Below are positions 18,962 through 27,878 of a stretch of 64,000 nt of DNA, piece by piece. Made by a program: the position numbers and the translations under genes. The notes under the pieces are model-generated. The model saw nothing but the letters and a program-made list of their open reading frames with translations. It was not told where the DNA came from and searched no databases. The DNA is from Cytophagaceae bacterium (GTDB lineage: Bacteria; Bacteroidota; Bacteroidia; Cytophagales; Cytophagaceae), in the NCBI GenBank assembly GCA_025455005.1, contig JALONH010000001.1, positions 277,590 to 341,589 of the forward strand, read 5' to 3'. Within the stretch, counting starts at the first letter, position 1. Every line of letters starts with the position of its first letter.

Positions 18962-19168
18962 TCAAACTGTAGAATCTTTTGGGTTGCTGTTTAGAGGGAA
19001 TCTACGTCGGATTGGGTTTAGGAGGAACTTTTTCTGTTCCGTAAAGGAATCCGGGTGTACTTGTAGAAATTCATGTTCCCATTGCAACCAAAGGGTTTTT
19101 TCATGTTCCTGGAATCGAACCGGGTCTATTTTTTTATGAATACAATATGCTTCAAGACTATCGAACAT
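18962..19168 (-). CDS. Small conserved protein encoded upstream of cdaA
   Basis: A 68-residue soluble, charged protein of unknown function. The C-terminal half, HPDSFTEQKKFLLNPIRRRF, matches a pattern I associate with small uncharacterised proteins of this phylum, which supports it being real. It precedes cdaA by 4 nt, so the two should be made together. A TATACTTG element at 19173-19180 on the minus strand sits right before the start and may be a near-consensus -7 box, which would give a very short leader. Confidence 0.6.
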   Translation of the reverse strand: MFDSLEAYCIHKKIDPVRFQEHEKTLWLQWEHEFLQVHPDSFTEQKKFLLNPIRRRFPLNSNPKDSTV

Positions 19169-19660
19169 AGTACAAGTATACGAAATTAATGTTGTTAAAT
19201 TAGGGGGGGCAATCTAAGGAATCTTAATTAAAATAGGAGTATGGATTCTAGAAAAGGCATTTTAATGAAGGAATAAAGGCGAATGGGGTATTTATTGAAC
19301 GACAAATGTATAGGAGATAAGACAGAAAATAAGGTTACTAAATAGTAGGGAAAAGGTATTATGGGTAAGATACGGTATAAGAAATAGGGAGGTTTGGTTT
19401 ATAAGTACGAATTGTCTCCGTCTAGGTAGGTGTCACACGAACCCTTCGCCTTGATTCGTGTCTTCACGAACCAAATAAGACTAGTGGAATTCTAAAAAAG
19501 GGATAAAAATTCCAAACATAGAATTGTATATTTCCGTACAAACGGTTGATATTCTGGGCAACTTAAAAAAAAACTCTTTATGAACTAGTAAGGTTTTAGA
19601 TAAAATTAGTAATTTAAAGTCCAATTTTACATTAGGAAAGTAATAAACAAACAAAATAAT
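19169..19660. other. Noncoding gap with a CACGAA inverted/direct repeat
   Basis: No convincing gene lies in these 492 nt. The 19436-19470 part has CACGAA, then its complement TTCGTG 13 nt later, then CACGAA again 4 nt on, so it can fold in two alternative ways. It lies about 190 nt upstream of the 2016-residue secreted protein gene and could be regulatory. The rest is AT-rich without a clear promoter match. Confidence 0.5.
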
Positions 19661-22600
19661 ATGAAACGTATGAAACAATTCTTACTCGTTTTCATCACTA
19701 TTTTTTCTATAGTGTTTGCTACATCAGCGGCAACTTTTACAGTGACAAGCACGGCTGATGCTGGTGCAGGGACGTTACGCCAAGCGATTTCAAATGTAGC
19801 TAATACTACAGGTGGACCACATAATATTGTATTTGCGATTCCGGCTGGAAGCGTAATTACAATTTCAAGTTCCTTATCCATCTATAACGATCCTGACTTT
19901 AACGGATTAACGATTAATGGATTTATAGATGCTGTTGCAGGTCCGGATGTAATTATAAGAGGAGGATTAAATGCATGTAATAATTCTGTAAATGGGTTTC
20001 ATATTACTGCACCAATTACAGGGCTAAGGTTTTATGGCCTTGTATTTCAAAGCTTGAGTAGAGGAATATTTTATGATGTTAATAACACTGGAACGGTATT
20101 AAGTTCTGAAGTTAAAGGTTGTTATTTTGGTACTACAGTGGATGGTACTGCTATTGGTGGTACGATTTGTAGAGACGGTATTAGCATTAGAGGAGCGAAT
20201 ACAATTCAAATTGGAGGGTTTAGTACCACATTATCTAATGGTGCTGTGACTGCTTCCAATAATTCGGAGAGATGCATCTTTGGTGGAGTGGCTTGGGTTA
20301 GTGGTGAAAATGAAGACGCTGCCATTCATTTGGGGGATGAGAATTCGTCATCTACTAATATCTCTATAATAAATAACTATGTTGGAGTTAATGTAAATGG
20401 TAATGTAAAACTAAGTATAGGTGACCCTGCACTTAATTGGGCACGCTTTAAACACGGCATTCGAGTTAGAAACTCAACTAATACTTTAGTAGATAGGAAT
20501 GTGATCTCAGGGGCAGTAGGTTGTGGAATGTATATTGATGGAAATTCTTCTAGTTTAAGAATTAAAGGTAATAAAATAGGTACGGATGCAACAGGGACTT
20601 TGGCTTATAACTCTGCTGTACCTGCAAACTCTTTTGGTAATATGGCTACGGGTATTTATGCTGAAAGTTCTTCTTCGATTATTATAGGTTACGACGGAGG
20701 TATTTTAGCAAATGAGCGTAATATCATTTCTGGTAACGGGGGTGCATTCCATACTTGGGGCGGTTGTGATAGATCGTGGGATTTCAACAATCAAATGGGA
20801 GTTTATTTTAATAGTGTAACAAATTCAGTCATTCGTGGTAACTATGTAGGTACGGATGTAACGGGAATGACCAGTACTTCAGTTTCCGGTTTTATGTATA
20901 ACCGTGCTGGGGGGATTAAATTGGTTGATGGTTGCTCTGGGAATATAATAGGAGGTAATGCTCCCGAACACATCAATGTCGTTTCAGGTCATGGTTTATT
21001 TTGGAATCTTATTATTCCTATAACCAACCCTTGCGGTCAAGGTGGTTTCACAGCTCTTAATGGTATAGAAGGTGGTAATGGTATTATTTTACAATATGCA
21101 ACTTGTACTAACAATACCGTTTCTGGGAATTACATTGGCTTAGCTTCTGATGGTCTATCCGCATTAGGCAATTTTAACGCTGGTATTGATATTCAAGGTG
21201 CGAATGGAAATATTATTGGAGGTACATCGACAGCATTAAGAAATTATATTGGAGCTAACAAATGGGGGATTATGATGCAAGAAGATTTCTTAAATGGTAA
21301 TTCTGCACAGTCAAATACAATATTAGGTAACTGGATTGGTTTAAACATAAACTCGGTTGCAGTAGGAAACGGTGTTACGTCATTAACAGAAGGTGGTGGT
21401 ATTTGTTTGCAAATGGGCTCTAGAAATAATATCATTGGTACTACAGCTACTGGTGGTGGAAATGTAATTTCAGGTAATAAAACAGGAATTGCAATCAGAA
21501 GTAATGAACGGTCGGGTACGAATACAGGTCCTTCTCGCTTAAATACTATCCAAAGTAATATCATAGGTATGAATCCCACTTTGACTGCAGCTATTCCAAA
21601 TACCTCTACTACAGGTGGTTATGGATATGGTGTGCAAATTGAATTAGGGTCTACTTCTTCAACAACAACTTTTCCTCATGGAAACACTATTGGAGGATCT
21701 ACTGTTGCTCATCGAAACATCATAGCAGGTAACCAAAAATCGGGTATCTATATAAGTCATAGCACAGCTCTCATTTCCTCTAATCCTGGAAACCAAATTA
21801 TTGGTAATTTTATAGGTACTGCATCCGGTACAAATGATTTTGGGAATAATGAACAAGGTGTTGAAATAATAAACGTATCCGGCAATCCTTCAATTAGCGG
21901 TACTGGAACCATTATTAGAGGTAACGTTATTTCAGGAAATACTCAAAATGGTATTGCATTAAATAATTCAGATGCAAATGTTATCCAAACCAATGTTATT
22001 GGGGGAACAGCTGCGGCTACTCCGGCAGCTTTGGCTAACGGTCAAAACGGTATTCAACTGACAAACGGCTCATCTAGTAATGTTATCGGTGGGGTAGCCG
22101 GAACACTAGCCCTTCCTACAGAAGCGAATTTTATAGGATTTAACGGAAGCAATGGGGTGTCTATAGCCGGAGCTACTTCCAATTTGAACTCCATTCACAG
22201 AAACTCTTTCCGGTGTAATACTTTAAGAGGTATCGAATTGAATGGCTCAGGAAACAACGCTTATGCGGCTCCTACTATTACGGGAAATTCTACTTCTATT
22301 ACAGTAAATACACTAGTCCCAGGTTCAACCATTGAATTGTATTCAACGGATGGTTGTGCAACTTGTCCGGCTAATCCTGCTACTCGTTTACAAGGTTTAA
22401 CATTAGTGGCTGTAGGGCCTTCTCCTTTAGCCTTTACTCCGGTTAATGGAGTGCTATATGTAGCGATCGCTCACGAAGCTAATACGACTACAGCACATAA
22501 TTCTTCCGAATTTTCACAGTGTTATTCTCTATGTACAGCTCCTACGCCTTCTATAAGTGGTGTTACATTATTGTGTGAAAATGTTACCGGTAGGGTATTT

Positions 22601-25600
22601 AGTACGCCAAATGTTCCAAATAACACTTATATATGGACCGTACCTTCTGGTGTAACGATTACAAGCGGAGCCGGAACTAATTCCATTACTGTTTCTATTG
22701 GTAATTTCCCATTAGCCAGCAATACTATTACTGTAGAAGAACGTTTTGAAGGTAGTACTACTTGTAGTAATACAGCAACAGCTACGCTTACCATTCGCGA
22801 TTCACCGGTTCTTCCGGTCGTTTCCGGACCAACATTAATTTGTGGAGCAACTTCTACAACAGTATCTTCCTCAACTTCTCAACCAACAGGAACTACTGGG
22901 TCATGGACAAGAATAAGTGCTACTGCGGCTACCATAGCTACTCCTTCAGCAGCCTCTACTGTTGTAAATAACTTAACCGTCGGACAAACGCATACCTTCC
23001 GATATACCGTTAGTAGCGATGCGTCTACTTGTCCTTCTCAATCACAAGATATTTCTATAGTAAGTAGAAATTTACCAACTCCTGATATCACCGGAGTCAG
23101 TTTACTTTGTGAAAACGTTACTGGTAGAGTATTTACAACAGCAAATAATCCAGGTAGTAATTATAATTGGGTAGTACCTACAGGAGTGACCATAACTTCT
23201 GGGCAAGGCACTAATTCCATCACTGTTTCGGTAGGCGCATTCCCTATAACAGGGGATGAAATAAGGGTTACTGAATCGGCCGGAGCAAGTTGTGACGGGT
23301 CAGACATTCTTACTTTAACGGTTCGAGATTCGCCGATAGTTCCGGTATTAAACGCTCCGGCATTTTTGTGCGGAACTACTTCATCAACGGTGGCAGCTAC
23401 TAATACTCAACCAATCGGAACTAGTGGGTCATGGACAAGAATAAGTGCAACAGCTGCTACTATTGCAACTCCATCACAAGCCTCTACAGTAGTTAATAAT
23501 TTAACTACTGGTCAAACGCATACCTTCCGTTATACTGTTAGTAGTGATGCTACCACTTGCCCTTCTCAGTCTCAAGATATTTCTATAGTTAGTCGAGCTA
23601 ATCCATCCACAGCAGTGGCTATTGTTCCTACTGAGGGATGTTCCCCTACCACTCTTAATCTGACAGGTAATACTTTACTGTCCGGCGAAACGGGGCTTTG
23701 GTCTGTTACCTCCTCTACAGCACCTGCCTTGCCGGTTATTACTTCAGCTAGTAGCAGCTCTACAACAGCCACAAGTCTTATTCCAGGCCATACGTATAAT
23801 TTTACTTGGACGGTTAGTGTTCAAGATTGTGGCTCTACTTCAGATGTAAAATCTTTTAGAAATGTTGCGAACCCTACAGCTTCAAATGCTGGGCCAACAC
23901 AAGAAGTGTGTAGTACAACCATCAACCTTTCAGGTAATGTACCTACTATTGGTGTGGGATCATGGTCTTTAGTTTCCGGTCCTGTAGGTCCTGTAATTGC
24001 GGATATTAATTCTCCAAATTCTAGTGTTATAAATTTAGTTGCTGGAAATGATTATACATTTAGATGGACTATTGCCAACGCCCCATGTGCGCCTAGTTTG
24101 AGCGATGTTATTATACGCACGGATGTTCAACCATTAGCTTCCAACGCAGGTCCGGATGTATTTGGGTGTAAGATAAGTTCTGCTAACTTAAATGCTGTTG
24201 TACCATCTGTAGGTACCGCATTATGGAGAGTAGTTTCAGGTTCCGGTATTACATTAAACGATCCCACAAATAATAATGCAACCGTAAATGGGATTGTTAC
24301 AGGTAATGAATATCGTTTGGTATGGGAAACATCTAGTACCTTAGGTAGATGTGAAGCAACCAGAGACACTGTAATCGTCCGTTCAGATAATGATCCTTCC
24401 AATGTATCTGCTGGTTCGGATATTGCCCTTTGTAATAGTTCTGTAGCCACTGTTACTGCTACCGGAAGTGCACCTGGTTTATGGACTGTTAAGTCCGGTA
24501 GTTCTGCGGATATCGCTAATCCATTAAACAACTCTACCTCAGTTACTATAAGTGGAAATTCTGCTACGTTGGTTTGGTCTGTAGGAAATGGTTCTTGTAC
24601 TGCTTCTGCTGAAGTAACCATCTCGCGCACCGATTTACCTACTCCGGCTATTCTAGGTGATTTATCTCACTGTGCTTCTACTACGAATATTGAGTTAACG
24701 GCAACGCCGGATGTTACCACTTCTGGTGGTAGTTATGTATGGGATATCATTACAGGCAGCGGCGACGCCTCCATTACAAGTTCAACTACAACCAATCCTA
24801 TTAATGTCTCCTCCGGTTTAATCGGAGGTATTGTTCGCGTACGTATCACACAAGGAGGTTGTATAAACGTTGCTACGCAAGCGGCAATTACAATAGACTC
24901 TGATAATACGATTGCCAATGCCGGTCCGGATTTGACGACTTGTTTAGACAGTGTTCGATTGGTAGGTAATACACCTCTTTTTGGTTCTCCGTCATGGTCT
25001 GTCATTAATGAACCGTCTATCGTGTTTACACCTACGGCTAATAACGATACTACCTTTGCTGAAACGTTAGTATATGGTACTGTTTATCGATTTGTTTACA
25101 CCATCTCCGGTGCTTGTGGGCTTCCATCTAGAGATACAGTAGTGGTTAATGCCGGCTTAACAGGATTTGTGTTGGCTGATGTGAATGGTCCTTCGGATAC
25201 GTTATGCTCCACTACTGCACGCACGTTGAGTGCAGTAGTTACTGGTGGATCTGGAGACTTTACATACGTATGGACTGGTTCTAATGGTTTTAGAACGACC
25301 ACTAATAGCCCAATTTTATCTGTGGTTCCAAATGCTAATGTTGTAACGTATCAAGTATATGTTATAGACAATGCCAATACCGGCTGTCAAACCGGAACGG
25401 ATGCAACTATCGTGTACGCAGTAGATAAACAAAACTTAGAAATAATGAACTTGGTTACTCCAAATAACGATGGTAAAAACGATATATTCATTGTTCGAGA
25501 TAAAGTAACCTTGCAAGATTTAATTCCACAAGGTTCTTATTTAGAAGTTTACAACCGTTGGGGTGATCGTGTCTTCAAAGCAAATGACTATAAAAATAAT

Positions 25601-25711
25601 TGGAATTGTGCCGAGTTATCTGATGGTATGTACTTCTACTTATTACAAACAGAATGCGGAAACCAGGAATACAAAGGTTGGGTTCACATCTTAGGAAACA
25701 CAAACAACTAA
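19661..25711 (+). CDS. Giant secreted beta-helix/Ig-like repeat protein with T9SS type B (CHU_C) sorting domain
   Basis: A 2016-residue surface or secreted protein. A Sec signal peptide (to about residue 23) is followed by FTVTSTADAGAGTLRQAI, the opening seen in right-handed beta-helix proteins, and then by right-handed beta-helix turns rich in NxIxGN/GNYIG-type segments (about 60-860). Residues 890-1925 are a row of PKD/Ig-like modules rich in Thr/Ser. The last 87 residues (from 1930) are a gliding-motility C-terminal domain: TPNNDGKNDIF, then LEVYNRWGDRVF and GWVHILGN, the T9SS type B export signal. Adhesion or carbohydrate binding is a guess. Two 178-residue modules are near copies (22541-23608). 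A strong terminator follows. Confidence 0.88.
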   Translation: MKRMKQFLLVFITIFSIVFATSAATFTVTSTADAGAGTLRQAISNVANTTGGPHNIVFAIPAGSVITISSSLSIYNDPDFNGLTINGFIDAVAGPDVIIRGGLNACNNSVNGFHITAPITGLRFYGLVFQSLSRGIFYDVNNTGTVLSSEVKGCYFGTTVDGTAIGGTICRDGISIRGANTIQIGGFSTTLSNGAVTASNNSERCIFGGVAWVSGENEDAAIHLGDENSSSTNISIINNYVGVNVNGNVKLSIGDPALNWARFKHGIRVRNSTNTLVDRNVISGAVGCGMYIDGNSSSLRIKGNKIGTDATGTLAYNSAVPANSFGNMATGIYAESSSSIIIGYDGGILANERNIISGNGGAFHTWGGCDRSWDFNNQMGVYFNSVTNSVIRGNYVGTDVTGMTSTSVSGFMYNRAGGIKLVDGCSGNIIGGNAPEHINVVSGHGLFWNLIIPITNPCGQGGFTALNGIEGGNGIILQYATCTNNTVSGNYIGLASDGLSALGNFNAGIDIQGANGNIIGGTSTALRNYIGANKWGIMMQEDFLNGNSAQSNTILGNWIGLNINSVAVGNGVTSLTEGGGICLQMGSRNNIIGTTATGGGNVISGNKTGIAIRSNERSGTNTGPSRLNTIQSNIIGMNPTLTAAIPNTSTTGGYGYGVQIELGSTSSTTTFPHGNTIGGSTVAHRNIIAGNQKSGIYISHSTALISSNPGNQIIGNFIGTASGTNDFGNNEQGVEIINVSGNPSISGTGTIIRGNVISGNTQNGIALNNSDANVIQTNVIGGTAAATPAALANGQNGIQLTNGSSSNVIGGVAGTLALPTEANFIGFNGSNGVSIAGATSNLNSIHRNSFRCNTLRGIELNGSGNNAYAAPTITGNSTSITVNTLVPGSTIELYSTDGCATCPANPATRLQGLTLVAVGPSPLAFTPVNGVLYVAIAHEANTTTAHNSSEFSQCYSLCTAPTPSISGVTLLCENVTGRVFSTPNVPNNTYIWTVPSGVTITSGAGTNSITVSIGNFPLASNTITVEERFEGSTTCSNTATATLTIRDSPVLPVVSGPTLICGATSTTVSSSTSQPTGTTGSWTRISATAATIATPSAASTVVNNLTVGQTHTFRYTVSSDASTCPSQSQDISIVSRNLPTPDITGVSLLCENVTGRVFTTANNPGSNYNWVVPTGVTITSGQGTNSITVSVGAFPITGDEIRVTESAGASCDGSDILTLTVRDSPIVPVLNAPAFLCGTTSSTVAATNTQPIGTSGSWTRISATAATIATPSQASTVVNNLTTGQTHTFRYTVSSDATTCPSQSQDISIVSRANPSTAVAIVPTEGCSPTTLNLTGNTLLSGETGLWSVTSSTAPALPVITSASSSSTTATSLIPGHTYNFTWTVSVQDCGSTSDVKSFRNVANPTASNAGPTQEVCSTTINLSGNVPTIGVGSWSLVSGPVGPVIADINSPNSSVINLVAGNDYTFRWTIANAPCAPSLSDVIIRTDVQPLASNAGPDVFGCKISSANLNAVVPSVGTALWRVVSGSGITLNDPTNNNATVNGIVTGNEYRLVWETSSTLGRCEATRDTVIVRSDNDPSNVSAGSDIALCNSSVATVTATGSAPGLWTVKSGSSADIANPLNNSTSVTISGNSATLVWSVGNGSCTASAEVTISRTDLPTPAILGDLSHCASTTNIELTATPDVTTSGGSYVWDIITGSGDASITSSTTTNPINVSSGLIGGIVRVRITQGGCINVATQAAITIDSDNTIANAGPDLTTCLDSVRLVGNTPLFGSPSWSVINEPSIVFTPTANNDTTFAETLVYGTVYRFVYTISGACGLPSRDTVVVNAGLTGFVLADVNGPSDTLCSTTARTLSAVVTGGSGDFTYVWTGSNGFRTTTNSPILSVVPNANVVTYQVYVIDNANTGCQTGTDATIVYAVDKQNLEIMNLVTPNNDGKNDIFIVRDKVTLQDLIPQGSYLEVYNRWGDRVFKANDYKNNWNCAELSDGMYFYLLQTECGNQEYKGWVHILGNTNN
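22541..23608 (+). repeat. Tandem duplication of a 534-bp module inside the T9SS type B cargo gene
   Basis: Two consecutive 178-codon units start at 22541 and 23075. Shared anchor segments include LLCENVTGRVF (residues 970 and 1148), GSWTRISATAATIATPS and QTHTFRYTVSSDA, all at the same offset of exactly 534 nt. Synonymous differences show they have diverged for some time, but they are clearly the most recent duplication among the Ig-like repeats. Confidence 0.9.
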
Positions 25712-25734
25712 GTCGTTACTTTCTTTTAATATTG

Positions 25735-25766
25735 AAAGCCCTAATTTACTGAATTAGGGCTTTTTT
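25735..25766 (+). terminator. Intrinsic terminator of the T9SS type B cargo gene
   Basis: A perfect 12-bp stem, AAAGCCCTAATT pairing with AATTAGGGCTTT, around the 5-nt loop TACTG, runs into a T tract and begins 24 nt after the stop. The following 220 nt to the next gene are very AT-rich, with no gene. Confidence 0.92.
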
Positions 25767-25990
25767 ATTGGTATAATACAATTTCGTAATTATTTTATTT
25801 TTTTTATTAATTATATTAAAGTAATAATTAATAAAATAATATTAATAATATATGATAAATGTATTAGATAAAATATGTATAAAATTAAAAAAGTAATATA
25901 ATTATCTTAACCGTATTTTTATTGAATAATTTGAAAAGTTATATTTCGTATCTACTTTTACTTTGATTAATAATTAACCCATTATCTTAT

Positions 25991-26860
25991 ATGAAAAGAA
26001 TTTTACTTTCTTTATCCGCTTCATTTTTATTTCAATGGATGTCTATGGCTCAGGTAAACGTAGACCTTAGTACCGTAACCATTGAAACTTTTCCAAATCC
26101 AAGTACAAGAGTAAGTGCTACTGTTGTAAGTGGAGAGCTAAGAATCAACTTTACTTCTCAAAATTTCTGGGGGGATGATTTGAAGATAGTGTTTGCAAAT
26201 CCGATAAATATGTCCGGTGTAACCTCTCCGTCTATTTCCTATGATGCGGCAGTAAGTGCAACAAATGGATTGTCTTTTGCTGGAACAGGAACTCAATGCA
26301 ACAGTGCATCGTTAAACTTTATACCTCTTGGTATATCAGTAATCGATTCTGATAATGATTATTCTTCCAGTTCAGTCAGTAGCGGTATTTTTGACCAAGC
26401 GTTCTCAGCATTTACAAACGCAGTAACCTTGGGTGGAGCTAACGTAAATTATGCGAGTATTACAGGTATTTCTATTAAACCATCTAGTTTCACTACACCA
26501 AGTGGTGTGGATTGTGTACCTTCTACTGTCTCCGGAACTATTATTATTCGTAATCTAGTAGTACCGGGAACAGCAACCTCTATTTTATCCGCTGCTTCCA
26601 AGGTAGGGTCATTTAATGTTTTCCCTAATCCTGTTACAACTGGAGTAAACGCTACGATTGAAGCCAGTGCTGTATCTTCTGCTTCTTCTTTACAAGTAAT
26701 GGTGTATGACTTAACAGGTAAAATGGTACAAACTTCATCTATTTCTTCTGCAAGTATAACGGCACCCATTAACACCTCTTCATTAGCAAAAGGTAGTTAT
26801 ATCGTAAAATTAATGATAGATGGAGAAGCAGCAAAATCTTCTCTTCTCATAGTTCAATAA
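25991..26860 (+). CDS. Secreted protein with T9SS type A sorting domain
   Basis: A 289-residue exported protein. After the signal peptide (LLSLSASFLFQWMSMAQ) comes a beta-rich domain of about 170 residues (IETFPNPSTRVSATV to GTIIIRNLVV) that could be a carbohydrate-binding fold, but no family is recognised. The final 85 residues are a standard T9SS type A sorting domain: FNVFPNPVTTG, VMVYDLTGKMV and LAKGSYIVKLMIDG. It lies next to the mannan locus and converges on its kinase gene, so a role in glycan binding is possible but not shown. Confidence 0.82.
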   Translation: MKRILLSLSASFLFQWMSMAQVNVDLSTVTIETFPNPSTRVSATVVSGELRINFTSQNFWGDDLKIVFANPINMSGVTSPSISYDAAVSATNGLSFAGTGTQCNSASLNFIPLGISVIDSDNDYSSSSVSSGIFDQAFSAFTNAVTLGGANVNYASITGISIKPSSFTTPSGVDCVPSTVSGTIIIRNLVVPGTATSILSAASKVGSFNVFPNPVTTGVNATIEASAVSSASSLQVMVYDLTGKMVQTSSISSASITAPINTSSLAKGSYIVKLMIDGEAAKSSLLIVQ

Positions 26861-26880
26861 GTTAAGTAGTTTTGAAAAAC

Positions 26881-26921
26881 GAACAGGGCTCGTTCTGGTT
26901 TTCGGGTCCTGTTCTTTTTTT
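26881..26921 (+). terminator. Intrinsic terminator between convergent genes
   Basis: GAACAGG pairs with CCTGTTC around a 20-nt loop that itself contains a partial stem (CTCGTTCTGGTTTTCGGG), followed by seven T. It starts 20 nt after the type A cargo gene and touches the end of the leftward kinase gene, so it may work for both strands. Confidence 0.75.
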
Positions 26922-27816
26922 ATATACCCAGCAAAGCCGCACCAATAACACCGGCAGAATCGCCCAATTTATTCCGGACGATAGGAGTCGTTAATCGATC
27001 ATTAAAAATATAGTCTTTTACTTTTTTTACTCCCTGAGTATACAGTTCACTAATATTACTTAAGCCTCCTCCTATTACAATGATATCCGGATCGAGTATC
27101 GTTATTAAATTAGAAATGGATTTTCCGAAATAATTAAAAAATTCTAACATGATCATTTCTGCAATTCCATCACCATTTCTGTATAATCGAACTATTTCAG
27201 GCATACTTAGTTCTTTTCCACTTGCTTCTGCATAACGTCTTTCAACGCCACGACCGCTAATAAAATTTTCGATACAGCCTATTTTACCACAATAACAAAC
27301 TGGACCGGAAGAACTGATAATACTATGTCCCCATTCACCGGCTATAGATTGTAAGCCATTTATTAATTTCCCCTCATATACATAGCCACCGCCAATACCT
27401 GTTCCTAAAATCGTACCAAATACTCTTTTTTTATTTTTACCGGCACCGAAATTGGCTTCTGCTATAGCAAAGCAGTTGGAGTCATTCTGTCTTGCGAATT
27501 TACGTTGAATGAGCTGCTCTAAATCATACACGAAATTTTGCCCATTCATGCATACAATATTGGAATTTTTCATCGCACCGGTTTCTTTTGAAACTGAGCC
27601 GGGAGTCCCAATACCTAAAGTATGCGATTTATATTGACACACTTGTACCATTTCATTGTACAAGTTATGTATTTTATAAAGTAGAGCTTCATATCCTAAA
27701 TCTTGTTCTGTAGGTATTCTTTTTCTAAAAATCTCAGAGCCGTCAGAATCTAATACAATCCCTTCGATTTTTGATCCGCCCAAGTCTATCCCGATTTTTT
27801 TTCGCTTTGGTCGCAT
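26920..27816 (-). CDS. ROK-family sugar kinase, Mak (manno/fructokinase)-like, copy 1
   Basis: A 298-residue cytoplasmic kinase. The phosphate-binding loop is KIGIDLGGSKIEG near the N-terminus, the ROK signature with catalytic Asp region is QNDSNCFAIAEANFG, and the zinc motif CYCGKIGCIENFISG is complete. FGTILGTGIGGGYVYEG and IIVIGGGLSNI give the other nucleotide and sugar loops. Overall it resembles E. coli Mak, which phosphorylates mannose and fructose, and fits beside the mannan enzymes and manA. One difference from copy 2 is S where relatives have A in NDSNC (copy 2 reads NDANC). It follows the GH5 gene by 62 nt on the same strand. The sugar specificity is inferred. Confidence 0.85.
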   Translation of the reverse strand: MRPKRKKIGIDLGGSKIEGIVLDSDGSEIFRKRIPTEQDLGYEALLYKIHNLYNEMVQVCQYKSHTLGIGTPGSVSKETGAMKNSNIVCMNGQNFVYDLEQLIQRKFARQNDSNCFAIAEANFGAGKNKKRVFGTILGTGIGGGYVYEGKLINGLQSIAGEWGHSIISSSGPVCYCGKIGCIENFISGRGVERRYAEASGKELSMPEIVRLYRNGDGIAEMIMLEFFNYFGKSISNLITILDPDIIVIGGGLSNISELYTQGVKKVKDYIFNDRLTTPIVRNKLGDSAGVIGAALLGI

Positions 27817-27878
27817 AAGAAAAGTTTGGTTTAACTGAGAGTTTAGGATAGTAACATATCTGTTAAGCTACATAAAAA

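Noticed and set aside
19107..19123. CCCGGTTCGATTCCAGG on the minus strand, like a tRNA T-arm
   Set aside because: It lies within the small gene upstream of cdaA (codons for DPVRFQ), and no acceptor, D- or anticodon arm can be fitted around it.
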